DNA from: Ochromonas danica
Taxonomy: Eukaryota; Sar; Chrysophyceae; Chromulinales; Chromulinaceae
NCBI GenBank assembly: GCA_015146655.1
Contig: VKHL01000109.1
Location: 1-64,000, forward strand
Reading direction: 5' to 3'
Length of the DNA: 64,000 nucleotides
Under the pieces are notes generated by a model, which was given only the letters and a program-made list of their open reading frames with translations, was not told the DNA's origin and ran no database searches. The position numbers and the translations under genes were made by a program. This document shows positions 1-9,834 of the stretch, piece after piece. Within the stretch, counting starts at the first letter, position 1; the number at the start of each line of letters is the position of its first letter.

Positions 1-24
1 ATAAAGAGAAGCTGATCAGCGGTA

Positions 25-345
25 CTTCCGGCCACGACCCCGTAGTCTATGAACTGTCTGTGGTACATGATTGTTTGCATGGTGATTAAAGAAACCTTCC
101 TGAGCCTTAGTCTGCCAGTCTTCTATTCCGAACGTGGCGAAATAAATGCAACCTGTTTACTTTCATCGTGAATTGCTACCGGAGTCGCCTCCAAAATACG
201 CGATCCCTGCTTCTTTCGCAAAGTTTACTGCCCTTTCGATCTCATTGAGCTGTCGGTACCCTGTAATACCAAGAATTTTTGATGAAACTTGGACGATAGT
301 TTAGCGAGGAGCTTTCGGCAGGATCGCCATTTGTGTGTGTGTAAA
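25..345 (-). other. Coding-like minus-strand segment, possible gene remnant
   Basis: Reading the minus strand from an ATG at about 332, nine codons are followed by TAA. The same frame then stays open for about 45 codons down to a TGA at 163-165, with protein-like content such as GYRQLNEIERAVNFAKE and YFGGDSG. Further down a second open stretch in another frame reads YFATFGIEDWQTKAQE and ends near position 27. I do not recognise the family. It could be a decayed gene, or the 3' exons of a gene whose upstream part is spliced in some way I cannot see. The only splice-like signal, between the two stretches, would give an intron of about 28 nt, which is too short for this genome. Confidence 0.25.
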
Positions 346-477
346 AGTGTAAAGTGCAAACTCTTTCACTTCTGGAAAGTGTAAAAGTCCGTTTTTGATG
401 TTGAAATCAGTGTTTATTAAGTTAAGTTAACAGTGGAAGGCCAGGTCCAATTTCAAATCAAAACAGCGAAATAAGTG

Positions 478-2812
478 ATGGAAAGGATGAATCGAAGATG
501 GAATAATAATAACAACAATAACAATACAAATAATATGAGTAATACTCAGATTGATTCTTATCGAAAAGGAAACATGGAAGCTATCTCTGAACTCAGTGAT
601 CTTTCCTCTTCAAGATATAATAAATCTAATTTCCCTCTCACACCAAGTATTCTATGGGATCGTACAGGAATTGAATCACCACGAAGTCTTCATGGTGCTA
701 CTAAAGTCTTTCCTTTACTCTTTACTAAGCAGAATATCTATGAGATCTTGAAGCATGTTCAGTCATTAGAAGAAGGCAGTAGTTTTGACTTCCCCGTGCA
801 TGTCGTCCAATTACAGATTATCAATCAACAACTTCGATTACCAAAGTTTGCAACATATCTCTTGCAATCACCTAACTATCTCTTCACGACTGCTAAGATC
901 GAAGAAGGTCATCATAGTGATTGTACAGTGAATATTCCAGTACGTGGACCACCTCGTACATCTTCCATAACAGGCGGTGTGGGGGACAGAGAGATGATCC
1001 ACAGTCTTGCCAAGGCTGTAGTCTCTGGTAGAGGCTTTGCATTGAAACACTTCATGCGAATACAAGCATTGGTTGAGAGGCGATCTGACTCTCCTTCTCC
1101 CATTGGTAGAAGAGATCTCTCATCGACTTTTCGATTCATCGCCCTCGTTCCTGACCTTTCCTTCCAGGCAGTAGCGATTCGCCCAATACCATTGCAGGCG
1201 ACACCTCTTACTATGAGATTGACACAACCTGGTTCATCTAAACCTCGAATGGGTTTCCTTTCTATCAATCAGACCAGGAAACTCGTCTTTCTTTTGGATA
1301 ATGACGTCGCTGTGAGCACTGCACCAATTGTAGGGAGCTGGATCAGCTTTGAATCTTTCTCAGGAAGTGTTGACAGTGCCTTACAGCATCCCCTCTTTTG
1401 GGCTGCCGCGGTGCGCTATCTATTGGGCGAGAGAGTGAGAGAGCGTGTTTTCGTGGCAGAGGACACATTTCTCATGGTGAGTGTGACAACTATTATTACC
1501 TTCGATTAACCTTCGTCTGAGCTGACAATGATTTGTTTTAATGGTTTACTTTGAAGGTTCTCCTTCTTGATGGACGAGCTAAGTTCTACGAGTTGTCCAT
1601 CCTCCCAGCAGGTTCTGGCGGGGGATTGAATAGTTTCAGAGTCCAAGATATGCCCTTTCCCATGGCCTCTATGGATTTTACTGTGGATCTCACTTGTGAA
1701 GACTCGCTAGAAGCTGTGATAGCAGCAGAACGAGAAGGAGTTGTAGATCCTGTATTGTGCAAGTTTAAACCTTGTGCAGGCGCTTTCACAGGCAAAGATC
1801 TTGTCAGCATTCCTCGACAAACAAAGACTCCGCTCTCTTTGGTTGGTAGGATCATGCTGGATGATTCATCAATGGCTGAGGAGCCTCGGCGCCCTCAAAC
1901 ACTCCCCATGCCCTCGACATCACCTGAGCGACCTAAAGGATATATTCAGTCGAAATCAGATCATTTCGCCCCAACAACAGCCAGTCCTCCACCCGTATCT
2001 CAGGAAGATGATCTTTTGTTTATTGCCCCAGGAACTTGCTCTTCGCTCCTATCGGCTGTCAAACAAGAACAGCAAGTAAAGGTTGCAGGGCAAGGGCAAG
2101 GGGAAGCTCATCTTCCTTACGCTGCTATTATGTCGTCTTCTGCATTGGAAATGGGTGTGCCGCCTGAAGCTCTGCGCTACTCCTTCCCAGGTGAAGTGAT
2201 CGTTGCTCAACAGCGACAGATTGAGATGCTTCAGAAGCAAGTGTTGGAATTGCATAATCTTCTGCGTACTATCACTGCTTCTTCAAGTGCTGCAGGCGAT
2301 GCATCAGCGGGCGTGACTGACTTGCTGTCAACCTCTCCCAACTTTCTCCCTGTCCCCGCATCATCTGCTCCACAATGCATTTCCCCTTCTTTTCAATCTA
2401 TTCCACCGGAAGCTCCTGTGCCATCTTCGACCACTGGGAAGGATGAGGATCAATCAGTGCAAGAGGAAGTGTTGACTCCTGACAAGCTGCCCTTGACGAT
2501 GATTAAAGGAGAAAATGCTACCATTGAAGATTGTCTTCCAGAACAAGGCTCCATGTCTGTTGTTCTCGAAAGTCGGATCCAACAGGAACAACTACAAGAG
2601 GAGGAAGATTTTGACGACGACGACGACACGTTCTCCAGACTTCCATCTTGTCTCATCGAGCCTCGCTCTGAAATCGAGACTGAAGTAAGCAACCCCTATA
2701 GTCTTTCGCTGTGTTCTCTTATGTGCTTATTTTGAATTTGTTTTAGTCACTCATGGCGATTGAGGCCAGGTATCTCCCCTACATCGGGAGAAGCAGTCGA
2801 AAACAATCCTGA
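478..2812 (+). CDS. STIL/Ana2/SAS-5-like centriole assembly protein
   Basis: Three exons (478-1476, 1557-2684, 2747-2812) encode about 730 aa. After an Asn-rich start (NNNNNNNNTNN), residues about 50-390 resemble the conserved N-terminal region of animal STIL: ILWDRTG near the start, GFLSINQTRKLVFLLDND, IVGSWISF, and FWAAAVRYLL followed by RERVF, in the same order and spacing as I remember for human STIL. A short coiled coil (VAQQRQIEMLQKQVLELHNL, about residues 545-570) sits where STIL has its central coiled coil, preceded by PEALRYS (human PDAYRF). The last exon (SLMAIEARYLPYIGRSS) matches the place and pattern of the C-terminal STAN motif. STIL binds PLK4 and SAS-6 to start procentriole assembly. 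The start is ATG 478 or 487. The middle is Ser/Pro-rich and acidic. Family call is from remembered sequences, not a search. Confidence 0.75.
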
Positions 2813-2890
2813 GCATTTCTGAGTATTACAAGACCCTGTCACAGAAGTTCTTTCTTCTTCTCCTCCTTCTCATATAAATCCACTAGATAT

Positions 2891-3595
2891 TTATGAAGAA
2901 GCGATACCAACAACACCTCCAGCCACGCGCGCGCCAGTATTACCCGTGGACAAAGAAAACTCGTGGCCACCACGTCCCAGGTCATCCTCTCCTTCCTTGA
3001 CGATAATGGAACGTCCAATAATGGAATGAGGGCCGATGAGCTTGACCAGTCGATCTTCAATGTTAACATTTGCTATGCCTGACTCGTCCGCCTCGATATT
3101 TCCTGTAGGTGTCAGAGTAAAGTAAGGCAAAGTAAAGTCTCTGGCAAACACTGCCTTGCTTACCTAAGTCACCCACCATGCGCTCCTCATCATCAGGTGC
3201 ACCATGGTTTCTGCCAAAAGGATTGAAGATGCCACCAGCCGCGACGAATCCTTCGGTGAAGTCACCGAAGACATGGATGTGGAGACCATGCTTGCCCTAC
3301 GAATCGAATCCCCAGACAGAGAGAGTTTAAAATAAGTGCTTAGTTTAATAGAGGAAGATGGAAGACATAGTGAAGAGGTCTTACAGGAGCGAGGCCACGA
3401 ATGGTTCCATCGATGGTTGTTGGTGCCTCCTCTTGTGCCTATCGATCGATGATCAAGAGAGAAACAAAACACAAACAATCATCAGAGAAATCAATCATCC
3501 ATAAGAGAGAGAAAGAATGAAAATCTATCTACCTGATGCAAAATCAGAGTACCATAAATCCCTTCTCCTTGTATAACAGCACAGCAACGAGCCAT
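2891..3595 (-). CDS. Cu/Zn superoxide dismutase-fold protein with degraded metal site
   Basis: Four exons (3595-3533, 3438-3385, 3296-3164, 3102-2891) give exactly 153 aa, the length of classical SOD1, alignable end to end. Kept: H45 and H47 ([12 protein letters not shown]1 Cu ligands H46/H48), H70 (H71), D82 (D83), active-site-loop R142 (R143) and the GDLGN signature. Lost: the bridging His (H63) is I62 in GGIFNPF; Zn ligand H80 is M79 in ERMVGD; Cu ligand H120 is K119 in IIVKEGED. Both disulfide cysteines are gone (C57 is F56, C146 is G145). All exon joins are clean and the frame is intact. There is no signal peptide, so a cytosolic protein is likely. The fold should be kept while normal Cu/Zn catalysis should not. 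It faces the STIL-like gene tail to tail, 78 bp apart. Confidence 0.9.
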
Positions 3596-3707
3596 TTGTT
3601 TCTTCTAAAGTACTGATATTTATTTAGCAAATGCTTTTGCTTCCATCGCATTCCACAGCCACCCCACCACACTCACACTCACACTCTGATCACACTCAGA
3701 ACAGAAA

Positions 3708-3713
3708 ACGCGT
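3708..3713. promoter_or_regulatory. ACGCGT palindrome between SOD-fold and SLC25 genes
   Basis: ACGCGT within AAAACGCGTTTGTTGAAAAACG, 113 bp from the SOD-fold start and 81 bp from the SLC25 start. The context CGCGTTTGTT is repeated at 32731-32740. Confidence 0.4.
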
Positions 3714-3793
3714 TTGTTGAAAAACGAAAGGTGGATGTGTGTTTTTCGTTTTGGTCGAGCGAAACAAAATCATCGGATAGACTATCCAATAGA

Positions 3794-4799
3794 ATGGAGA
3801 AGGGGAACTTTTTGCAAGAATTTATAGCTGGTAATGCTGGTGGTTTGCTTGGAATATGTGTGGTCTATCCATTAGATACTGCCAAGATTCGTCTGCAAGT
3901 TTATCCAGCGGAACAATATAATGGCACGATGTCTGTCATTAGGCAGATGATCGCCCAGGATGGTATCAAGTCTCTCTACAGAGGATTGTCCTCTCCTGCT
4001 CTTGGCTTTGGACTAACCTTTGCTATCTCCTTCAGGTAAGAGTATTCTAAGTGTCTATTTCTCTTTTACATTTCATCATTTTGTTGTTGTCTCGTAGTGG
4101 ATATGGTCATGGTTGTCGTATCTTAGCAAATAGAAAGCAAGTAGAAGTGGGTGAACTAGGTTACTTTGATTTGTTTCTGGCAGGATGTTATACAGGAGTA
4201 GTTCAAAGTCCTGCCCGACAATTAGTGGAACGCATCAAATCAGTTATGCAGGTTCATGAACGAAGTGGAGGCAAAAGCCCGTATACCTGGAGTGGAGCCT
4301 GTGCATATCATCTATGTAAGACAGAGGGTATTCGTGTTGGCCTATTCCAAGGATTTTCTTCTGTATTGTTACGAGAAGTTCCTCAATTTGCTGTCTATTA
4401 TCCTTGTTATGAATACTCCAAGAAACTCTTCGCCAAGGTTGACAACATTTGATTTCATCTATTTGTGTCTTCTTCTTCTTCTTCTTCTTTTCTTCTAACC
4501 CTCCTTGCATGCAGTACATAGACAATTCTGAAGTGGTGCAATTCTTAGCGGGAGGAACAGCAGGTGTCGTGCAATGGTTGCCTCCAATTTATTGCTTTGA
4601 TGTGCTCAAATCTCGTATGCAGACTGCACCAAAGGGATTTTATTCTGGCTTAATGGATTGTGCATCAAAGCTTTATCAAGAGCATGGAGTGTCTATCTTC
4701 TTTCGTGGACTGGGGCCTGCCCTTTGCCGCGCTTTTCCCCTTCATGCAATCATTTTCTTGACTTATGAAGCGGTTATAGCAAGACTCAAGAGCGATTAA
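3794..4799 (+). CDS. Mitochondrial carrier, carnitine/acylcarnitine-type (SLC25A20/29-like)
   Basis: Three exons (3794-4035, 4098-4437, 4515-4799), 288 aa, the usual carrier size. It has three repeats of about 95 aa with two membrane helices each. The first signature is YPLDTAKIRLQ. The second (SPARQLVERIKSVMQ) is degenerate at the acidic position but keeps the ERIK core found in acylcarnitine carriers (GERIKCLLQ). The third is FDVLKSRMQTAPKGFYSG, very close to the third repeat of SLC25A20 (PDVLKSRFQTAP). RAFPLHAI in the last helix also fits. Inferred role: inner-membrane exchange of acylcarnitine or basic amino acids. The ATG at 3794 is the first in frame; an upstream open stretch begins only with GTG. 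The exact substrate is not certain. Confidence 0.85.
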
Positions 4800-5239
4800 T
4801 GATAGTCGGTGTTGTTTTTGTATGGTATTAGTCTGCATGAATTACGCTAAGAGTGGTGGTATTGTTGGTGTGTTGTCATGGTTGTCTTTTCCACTAGATA
4901 GGCGCTGCCATGGCCAGCATGTAACTGTCTTATCTGCATCAATCTACTTCAGTAAATCGTTAAGTAGAGCTGGAAGTCTGGTCTATCTAATGAGTGTCGT
5001 CTGGAACGCACAATCGCGTCAAATCATAACTCCCCAGCTGTGGGAGAAATGAAATGCGTTTGCTTGGTCGATAGGCCAACCTCGAATTCGCCGCAACGAC
5101 TTCCAGCTATCCAATGTTACCACCTGATCATTTAATTCATCAAACCAGACTGAATGTACAGAAATGACCTGTTTAGGTCAGGTGTATGTTACAAACAGTC
5201 GCTATTGCAGTTGAATGTATCGCCAACACTAGAGGGGTG
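4800..5239. other. Intergenic, convergent 3' regions
   Basis: This 440-bp gap lies between the stop of the SLC25 carrier and the stop of the LMBRD2-like gene on the other strand. It should hold both 3' UTRs. A 76-codon open frame on the plus strand (4822-5052) has no protein-like features. I see nothing else. Confidence 0.6.
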
Positions 5240-8025
5240 TTATAGATCAGAGTAGCGACCTCGGAAAGCGGAAGAATCGTCGTCATCTTCGAAACTGAAG
5301 TCACGAGCCTTGGTACCGCCAGGTCTGTTGGTCTTGCTGTTGGAGGTTGAGGTATTTACAGCAGCCCCTCTACCGCTCGAGCCTGCTCCCGAGAATAATG
5401 ATGAACGGTCGTCTTTGTATTTGGGTGGATACATATTCGTGTCGTCGTCGTCATCGTCAAAGTTGAAGCCACGAGCCTTTTTCGCCACATCATTAGGATT
5501 TGAGGGTCCCTTACTAAACAAAGAGGACCGATTGTCTTTGGCCTTGGACTGATCCGCATTTTCATACGAATTAACTGAGGATCCCTTATTGAACAAAGAA
5601 GAACGATTGTCTTTGGCCTTAGGCTGATCCAGGTTTTCATATGAATTAGTTGAGGATCCCTTGCTAAACAAAGAGGATCGATTGTCTTTGGGCTTATATT
5701 GATCCATATCTTCAAACGAAGTAGAGTGTCTGCTATCATTCCCCAGGGAAGCGCGCCAAGCAGATGAGGTAGCAGAATAGATGGAAGGTCCCAGGTCGTC
5801 ATCATCATGGATATCCACCACTTGCATAGGTGTTGCCATCTCAAGGTTGGAATACTTTGGACCACCCTTCGAAGAAAAGGAAGGAAGAATGGGATTGCGA
5901 ATGATAGGATTGATCTCTCTTGGTGCATCATGTGTACTGGAATCAGGCGTGTCACTGGTTCCGAGCAACGTTCTCCCACCCCCAAGAGTTGCGCGAGCTT
6001 TGGCAAGAGAGTCATTGGCCAGGGCTAACTGACGAATTTCATTGGCAATAATCTGCTTGCCAGCATTATACTTTTCTAACAAGCTAGCATCCATGTCATC
6101 TTCCCCTTGTGATTTGCGCCTCCAGGAGCAGCACGCTCCTCCATAGACTGAATCTTCAGAGTCAATACCAATCAGAGCGAGCATGCGACCAAAGCCATCA
6201 AAAAGAGTGATCAAGGCGATAATTATCATGATGATCGGTACATACACAGTAAATGAAGTACCAAACACTGGAATAATCTCAATATTCTCCATGAGAGTGC
6301 GGAAGGCGGTATCCGATGTTCTATTTCACAACACTAAGTATTAACATTATATAACGATCAGTCATTCAAAGCACAGCAACTACCTTGAGATATTTATACA
6401 CAGTAAAAAGTTATATCCCACAGCAAACTGTAATCTGGCCAGATATTCTCCGTTGAATATGAGAGAGGAAGGCGGAGAGAGCTGAGGACCCTGCAAGCGA
6501 TAAGCCCAACTAATATTCATCCGAAAAAGTGTCCAATAGGTGCACATGGACATGTATGCCAGAAATAAAAATGAAATGGCTTGTACTATCACAGGCTTTG
6601 CTTGGGAAAGTTGATAAGCACCCATCATAGAACCTATGGGAGAGTGCAGGTTAGAAGCCATAACCATTTCACTCCAGAGAATGAGACAACTGCCACCGCC
6701 AAGCACTATCGCAGCTACTCTACAGACAGTTCGGAAGCAGTAATGCACCCAGAATCTATAGCACGCCAACAGGCAACTGTGTATCGCGCCAGCACAGGTT
6801 GAAACACTTCCCACTGAACCACCAGAGCCTCCCCCTACCGGCATGAGACACCAACCAACTTCAACATCTTCATCCGTCAGATCAGCCTTTTGCGCATCTT
6901 GGTGTTGCTTGCAGCGAGCTACAAGTACTCTCCATCGCCTTTCGCTGGCACGCGCTTTGAGCTGACACTTCAATAACCGAGCATGCAAAGCAACTAAGAC
7001 TTTCTTTTCGCTGTAATCTGGACTAGTGCCTGAAGCGCCACTTTTGATGTAATTGTTGGTTTTAGCTCTCCCCGCAAAGTTGAAATTGGCTGCCTTCTCC
7101 TTCAGAAGAAGAATGAAAGGCCCAACCTCTTTTGTGACAGAAGAGTTAGGTCCCGACTTTTCCAATAACTCAACAGCTTTGCGAATTTCAACTTCGCAAT
7201 CTTCTAATTCATACCGTGACTCTTGATAAGCCTCTTCAACCGTAGAAGCCTTCCAAAGATGACACCATTCAAATGAGAATCAATTTTATCAATTTGAGGA
7301 GTGACAAACCTACCGAAACATAAAACCTTCTCAACTCTCCCTCTGAGTCGGCCATATTCCAAAGACGTTTAGGAATACCAACAAGGCCACTGCCCATCAG
7401 AACGGTAATGAGCAAAACACCGTAAGTGTTACTCATCGCCATAGTAAAGGAAATAATTTCTTTGAAAGTCAGACCACTAGTTGCCACCATGTATATGACA
7501 TAGATTAGGCCTAACACTATTGCTATCACTGCATTGAAAGCGAGCTTCTTTAAACCATCTAGAAGCTGTCAAACCAGTCAGTCAATGAGTCAATGAGTCA
7601 GTCAGTCGTCAATATCAAGAACATATAAAGTACCTTCTCTTGAACAGTAAAGTTGCCAGAGGCATGGAATTCCATTTGCATAGGTAAGATAAACCATGCA
7701 AGAGGGAAAGTGCTAGGAATAGCAAAAACAACAAAAGTTAGTGAACAGAGTGAGATAGGATTGACTAGGAAGACTATTTACTGTACCTCCAATAGACAAA
7801 GGACCATATCTTAACCAGAGTAGCACTTTGTAAATCATCAACAATAGCTAATGAGAGATCATAAGGTAATAGTAATACTCCAGCAAAACCAAGAATCCAA
7901 GCTAAATAAACTGTACAAGCGACATCCCAGGTTACCAAGGGGCTTTTATAATGTCGTAATAGGAATCCACAACACACAGCAACGAAGAGGAACTCTCCTA
8001 TGATCAACTCAATTGCTACCCCCAT
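5240..8025 (-). CDS. LMBR1 domain-containing protein 2-like membrane protein
   Basis: Five exons (8025-7787, 7712-7634, 7565-7314, 7249-6384, 6320-5240), about 838 aa. The N-terminal half has the LMBRD2 pattern: helix, WDVACTVYLAWILGFAGVLL, LPYDLSLAI, then FVYWSTFPLAWFILPMQMEF, which matches the VYWTSQFLTWILLPFMQ stretch of human LMBRD2, then SNTYGVLLITVLMGSGLV with IPKRLWN. A central soluble section with a WRVLVARCKQHQD motif is followed by four to five more helices, ending with IPVFGTSFTVYVPIIMIII. LMBRD2 is a polytopic protein linked to GPCR signalling. The C-terminal cytosolic tail (about 300 aa) is Ser/Asp-rich and carries a 25-aa tandem repeat plus FEDDDD and FDDDDDD patches. ATG 8025 is chosen; an upstream in-frame GTG is not needed. 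Confidence 0.87.
5490..5725 (-). repeat. 75-bp coding minisatellite (25-aa repeat) in LMBRD2-like tail
   Basis: At least two full copies and two partial copies of a 25-aa unit with the core KAKDNRSSLF and GSSxNSYENxDQ lie in tandem in the C-terminal tail. A diverged relative (YKDDRSSLFSGAGSSG) follows at about 5390-5420. The copies differ at a few positions, so expansion is fairly recent. The frame is kept because the unit is 75 bp. Confidence 0.85.
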
Positions 8026-8487
8026 CACACTGCAGGACCACCAGTAGTCTTCCTAAGGGGACTAAAGAGAGAGAAAGAGAAAGGGTGGATGGCTTTCTTT
8101 TTCAGTTCTTCTTGACTGAAAGAAATGGTGTCGGGTGTTAAGTTAGGAGGTGATCGGGTGGGCCAAGGTTAGGAAACTGCAAGGAGAGCGGCAAGGGTGA
8201 AACCCCACTCTGTACATCACACTGGACTAGTGTACATTATATAGTTATATAGAATAGAGTAGCATTCAGAAGTCATCCGACATTTAAATGGGTGACTAAC
8301 GGCAAATAGTAGCTTCGTTCTCCACAGTTCTGATTACAACAAACAGTCTCACATCACACAAATCACAATTTATAACAAATCACAAAATCTGGTTGACATC
8401 TTCTTCTCACGACCTCAAGGATAGTCATCCTTCCCAAAAAAGCATCCATTCTACTACTATGTGCTATTATTATACTGAAACTACTCA
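8026..8487. other. Intergenic, LMBRD2-like promoter side
   Basis: This 462-bp gap holds the 5' flank of the LMBRD2-like gene and the 3' flank of the next minus-strand gene. It contains GA-rich and TC-rich stretches (around 8055-8115). I see no gene. Confidence 0.5.
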
Positions 8488-9352
8488 TCATTCTGCTGGA
8501 GTGGATGATGGATCATCTTTACTCAGATAGCGCACAATACCATCCCGCACCACATGCCTAGTTAACAACAAAAACTAATAATACAATGGTAAATAGCTCT
8601 TTTCGAAACAACGAACTAACCTCGCTTCATCAGACCGTAAATATTCCAGCAAACCGTCTTTAACAGCCGCGCGGACTTCAGCTTTGTAAGTTGGCACAAC
8701 CTCTCCCAGCAAACTAGCCAAAGGTTTTATGGTGGTTTCTTCATCTTCAAGATTCCATTTAAATAATGGAATGATAATTTCTCTTTTTGTTTGTGGATCA
8801 AGGAGCCATGACTTACTCAATGCAGCGAGCTGTTCTTGTTGGGCAGACTATTGGGAATAAGCATTATTTTATTAATAAAATAAACAGGACAAATAAAACA
8901 ATCAAATATGTGGCAAGTCAACCCCTCAAAGACAGCATCGGAAATGAATCACCCACCTCCGCATAATTGAATGTGTACTTTAATTGAGAATAGATGGGGC
9001 TGTATGTGGTGGGCAGACGAAGAGACCAATAGAGTAGGTCACGTGTGGGTTGCAGGAGGGACTCATACTTGAAGACATATTGCAGAAGTGTTCCCAGCTT
9101 CTTCGGCGAATCCTTATCTCTCAACATGTCTATAACCAAATTCTTGGCCAGCTCGTGTGCCGCGACTTGGGAGTCTCTCAGTTGATCCACAGCAGTAGTG
9201 GCGAGTTGATCATTGATCAACACCTTGATCGGCGGAAGGTCAGAAGGTAGTCCCTTATCACTGAGTAACTCAGCATAGAACGATGCTTTCGCGACAGTTG
9301 TACCTCTTTTTTCATTGGAAGAGTCCCCAGAAGAACTGAAATATCCTCCCAT
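8488..9352 (-). CDS. Unknown protein with putative N-myristoylation signal
   Basis: Three exons (9352-8957, 8847-8621, 8557-8488) join in frame to 230 aa. The N-terminus MGGYFSSSG fits the N-myristoylation pattern (Gly2, Ser6), so peripheral membrane attachment is possible. The rest is mostly predicted helix without transmembrane segments: TTAVDQLRDSQVAAHELAK, TLLQYVFKYESLLQPTRDLL, LASLLGEVVPTYKAEVRAAV. I do not recognise the family. The gene starts 84 bp downstream of a tRNA-Ser on the same strand; a TTATTAG acceptor-like sequence just before the ATG could mark a 5' UTR intron. The splice sites and protein-like composition make it a real gene. Confidence 0.75.
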
Positions 9353-9436
9353 CCACTAATAAGGCAAACCAAAAGCAAAATGAATGTTAGCTCCGATGTT
9401 GTATTTTCTCTTGTTCCAAGCAAGAAGCAAAAGTTT

Positions 9437-9518
9437 CGACTGCTGCAGGACTTGAACCTACGCGGGCATTGCCCAAGAGATTTCTAGTCTCTCGCCTTAA
9501 CCGCTCGGCCAAACAGCC
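9437..9518 (-). tRNA. tRNA-Ser (anticodon AGA)
   Basis: 82 nt on the minus strand. The 7-bp acceptor stem pairs (GGCTGTT with AGCAGTC, with two G-U pairs) and is followed by discriminator G. The anticodon loop CTAGAAA gives AGA (Ser, codon UCU). The long variable arm (GGGCAATGCCC) is typical of tRNA-Ser, and the T-arm has GGTTCAAGTCC. No intron. Confidence 0.95.
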
Positions 9519-9834
9519 ATGCTTCCTTCATGAAATAAACTGAACTTAAAGCACGTTTAAGTAAATTGGAACTGTTGTGGAACTTAATGTTACAACCAAG
9601 TAGTCTAAAGTGAATCGTTCCATCCCGAATAGTTCTTTTAAGAAGGATCTGGAGCTTTTGCTTGTCTAATGAGGGTAAGAAATAGGTCGCAATCTCCATA
9701 ATATGCGCAGGTTTTACCAGTTTTGTTGAAAGACACACTTGCTTGATGAAGGAATATGACTACAACCCATATTGATAAACAAAAAGAACAATTTTGAGTT
9801 AAGAGTATCTAAAAAGCAGTTGAATGTTCTGGTG
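9519..9834. other. Intergenic between tRNA-Ser and GrpE-like gene
   Basis: 316 bp. An 84-codon open frame on the minus strand runs into the tRNA gene and has no recognisable domain, so it is most likely chance. It holds the 3' flank of the GrpE-like gene and the 5' flank of the tRNA. Confidence 0.5.

Noticed and set aside
9484-9738. 84-codon minus-strand frame next to the GrpE-like gene
   Set aside because: It runs into the tRNA-Ser gene on the same strand, has no domain, and the GrpE-like gene already ends upstream. Tested as a possible missing GrpE beta-domain; the sequence does not fit.
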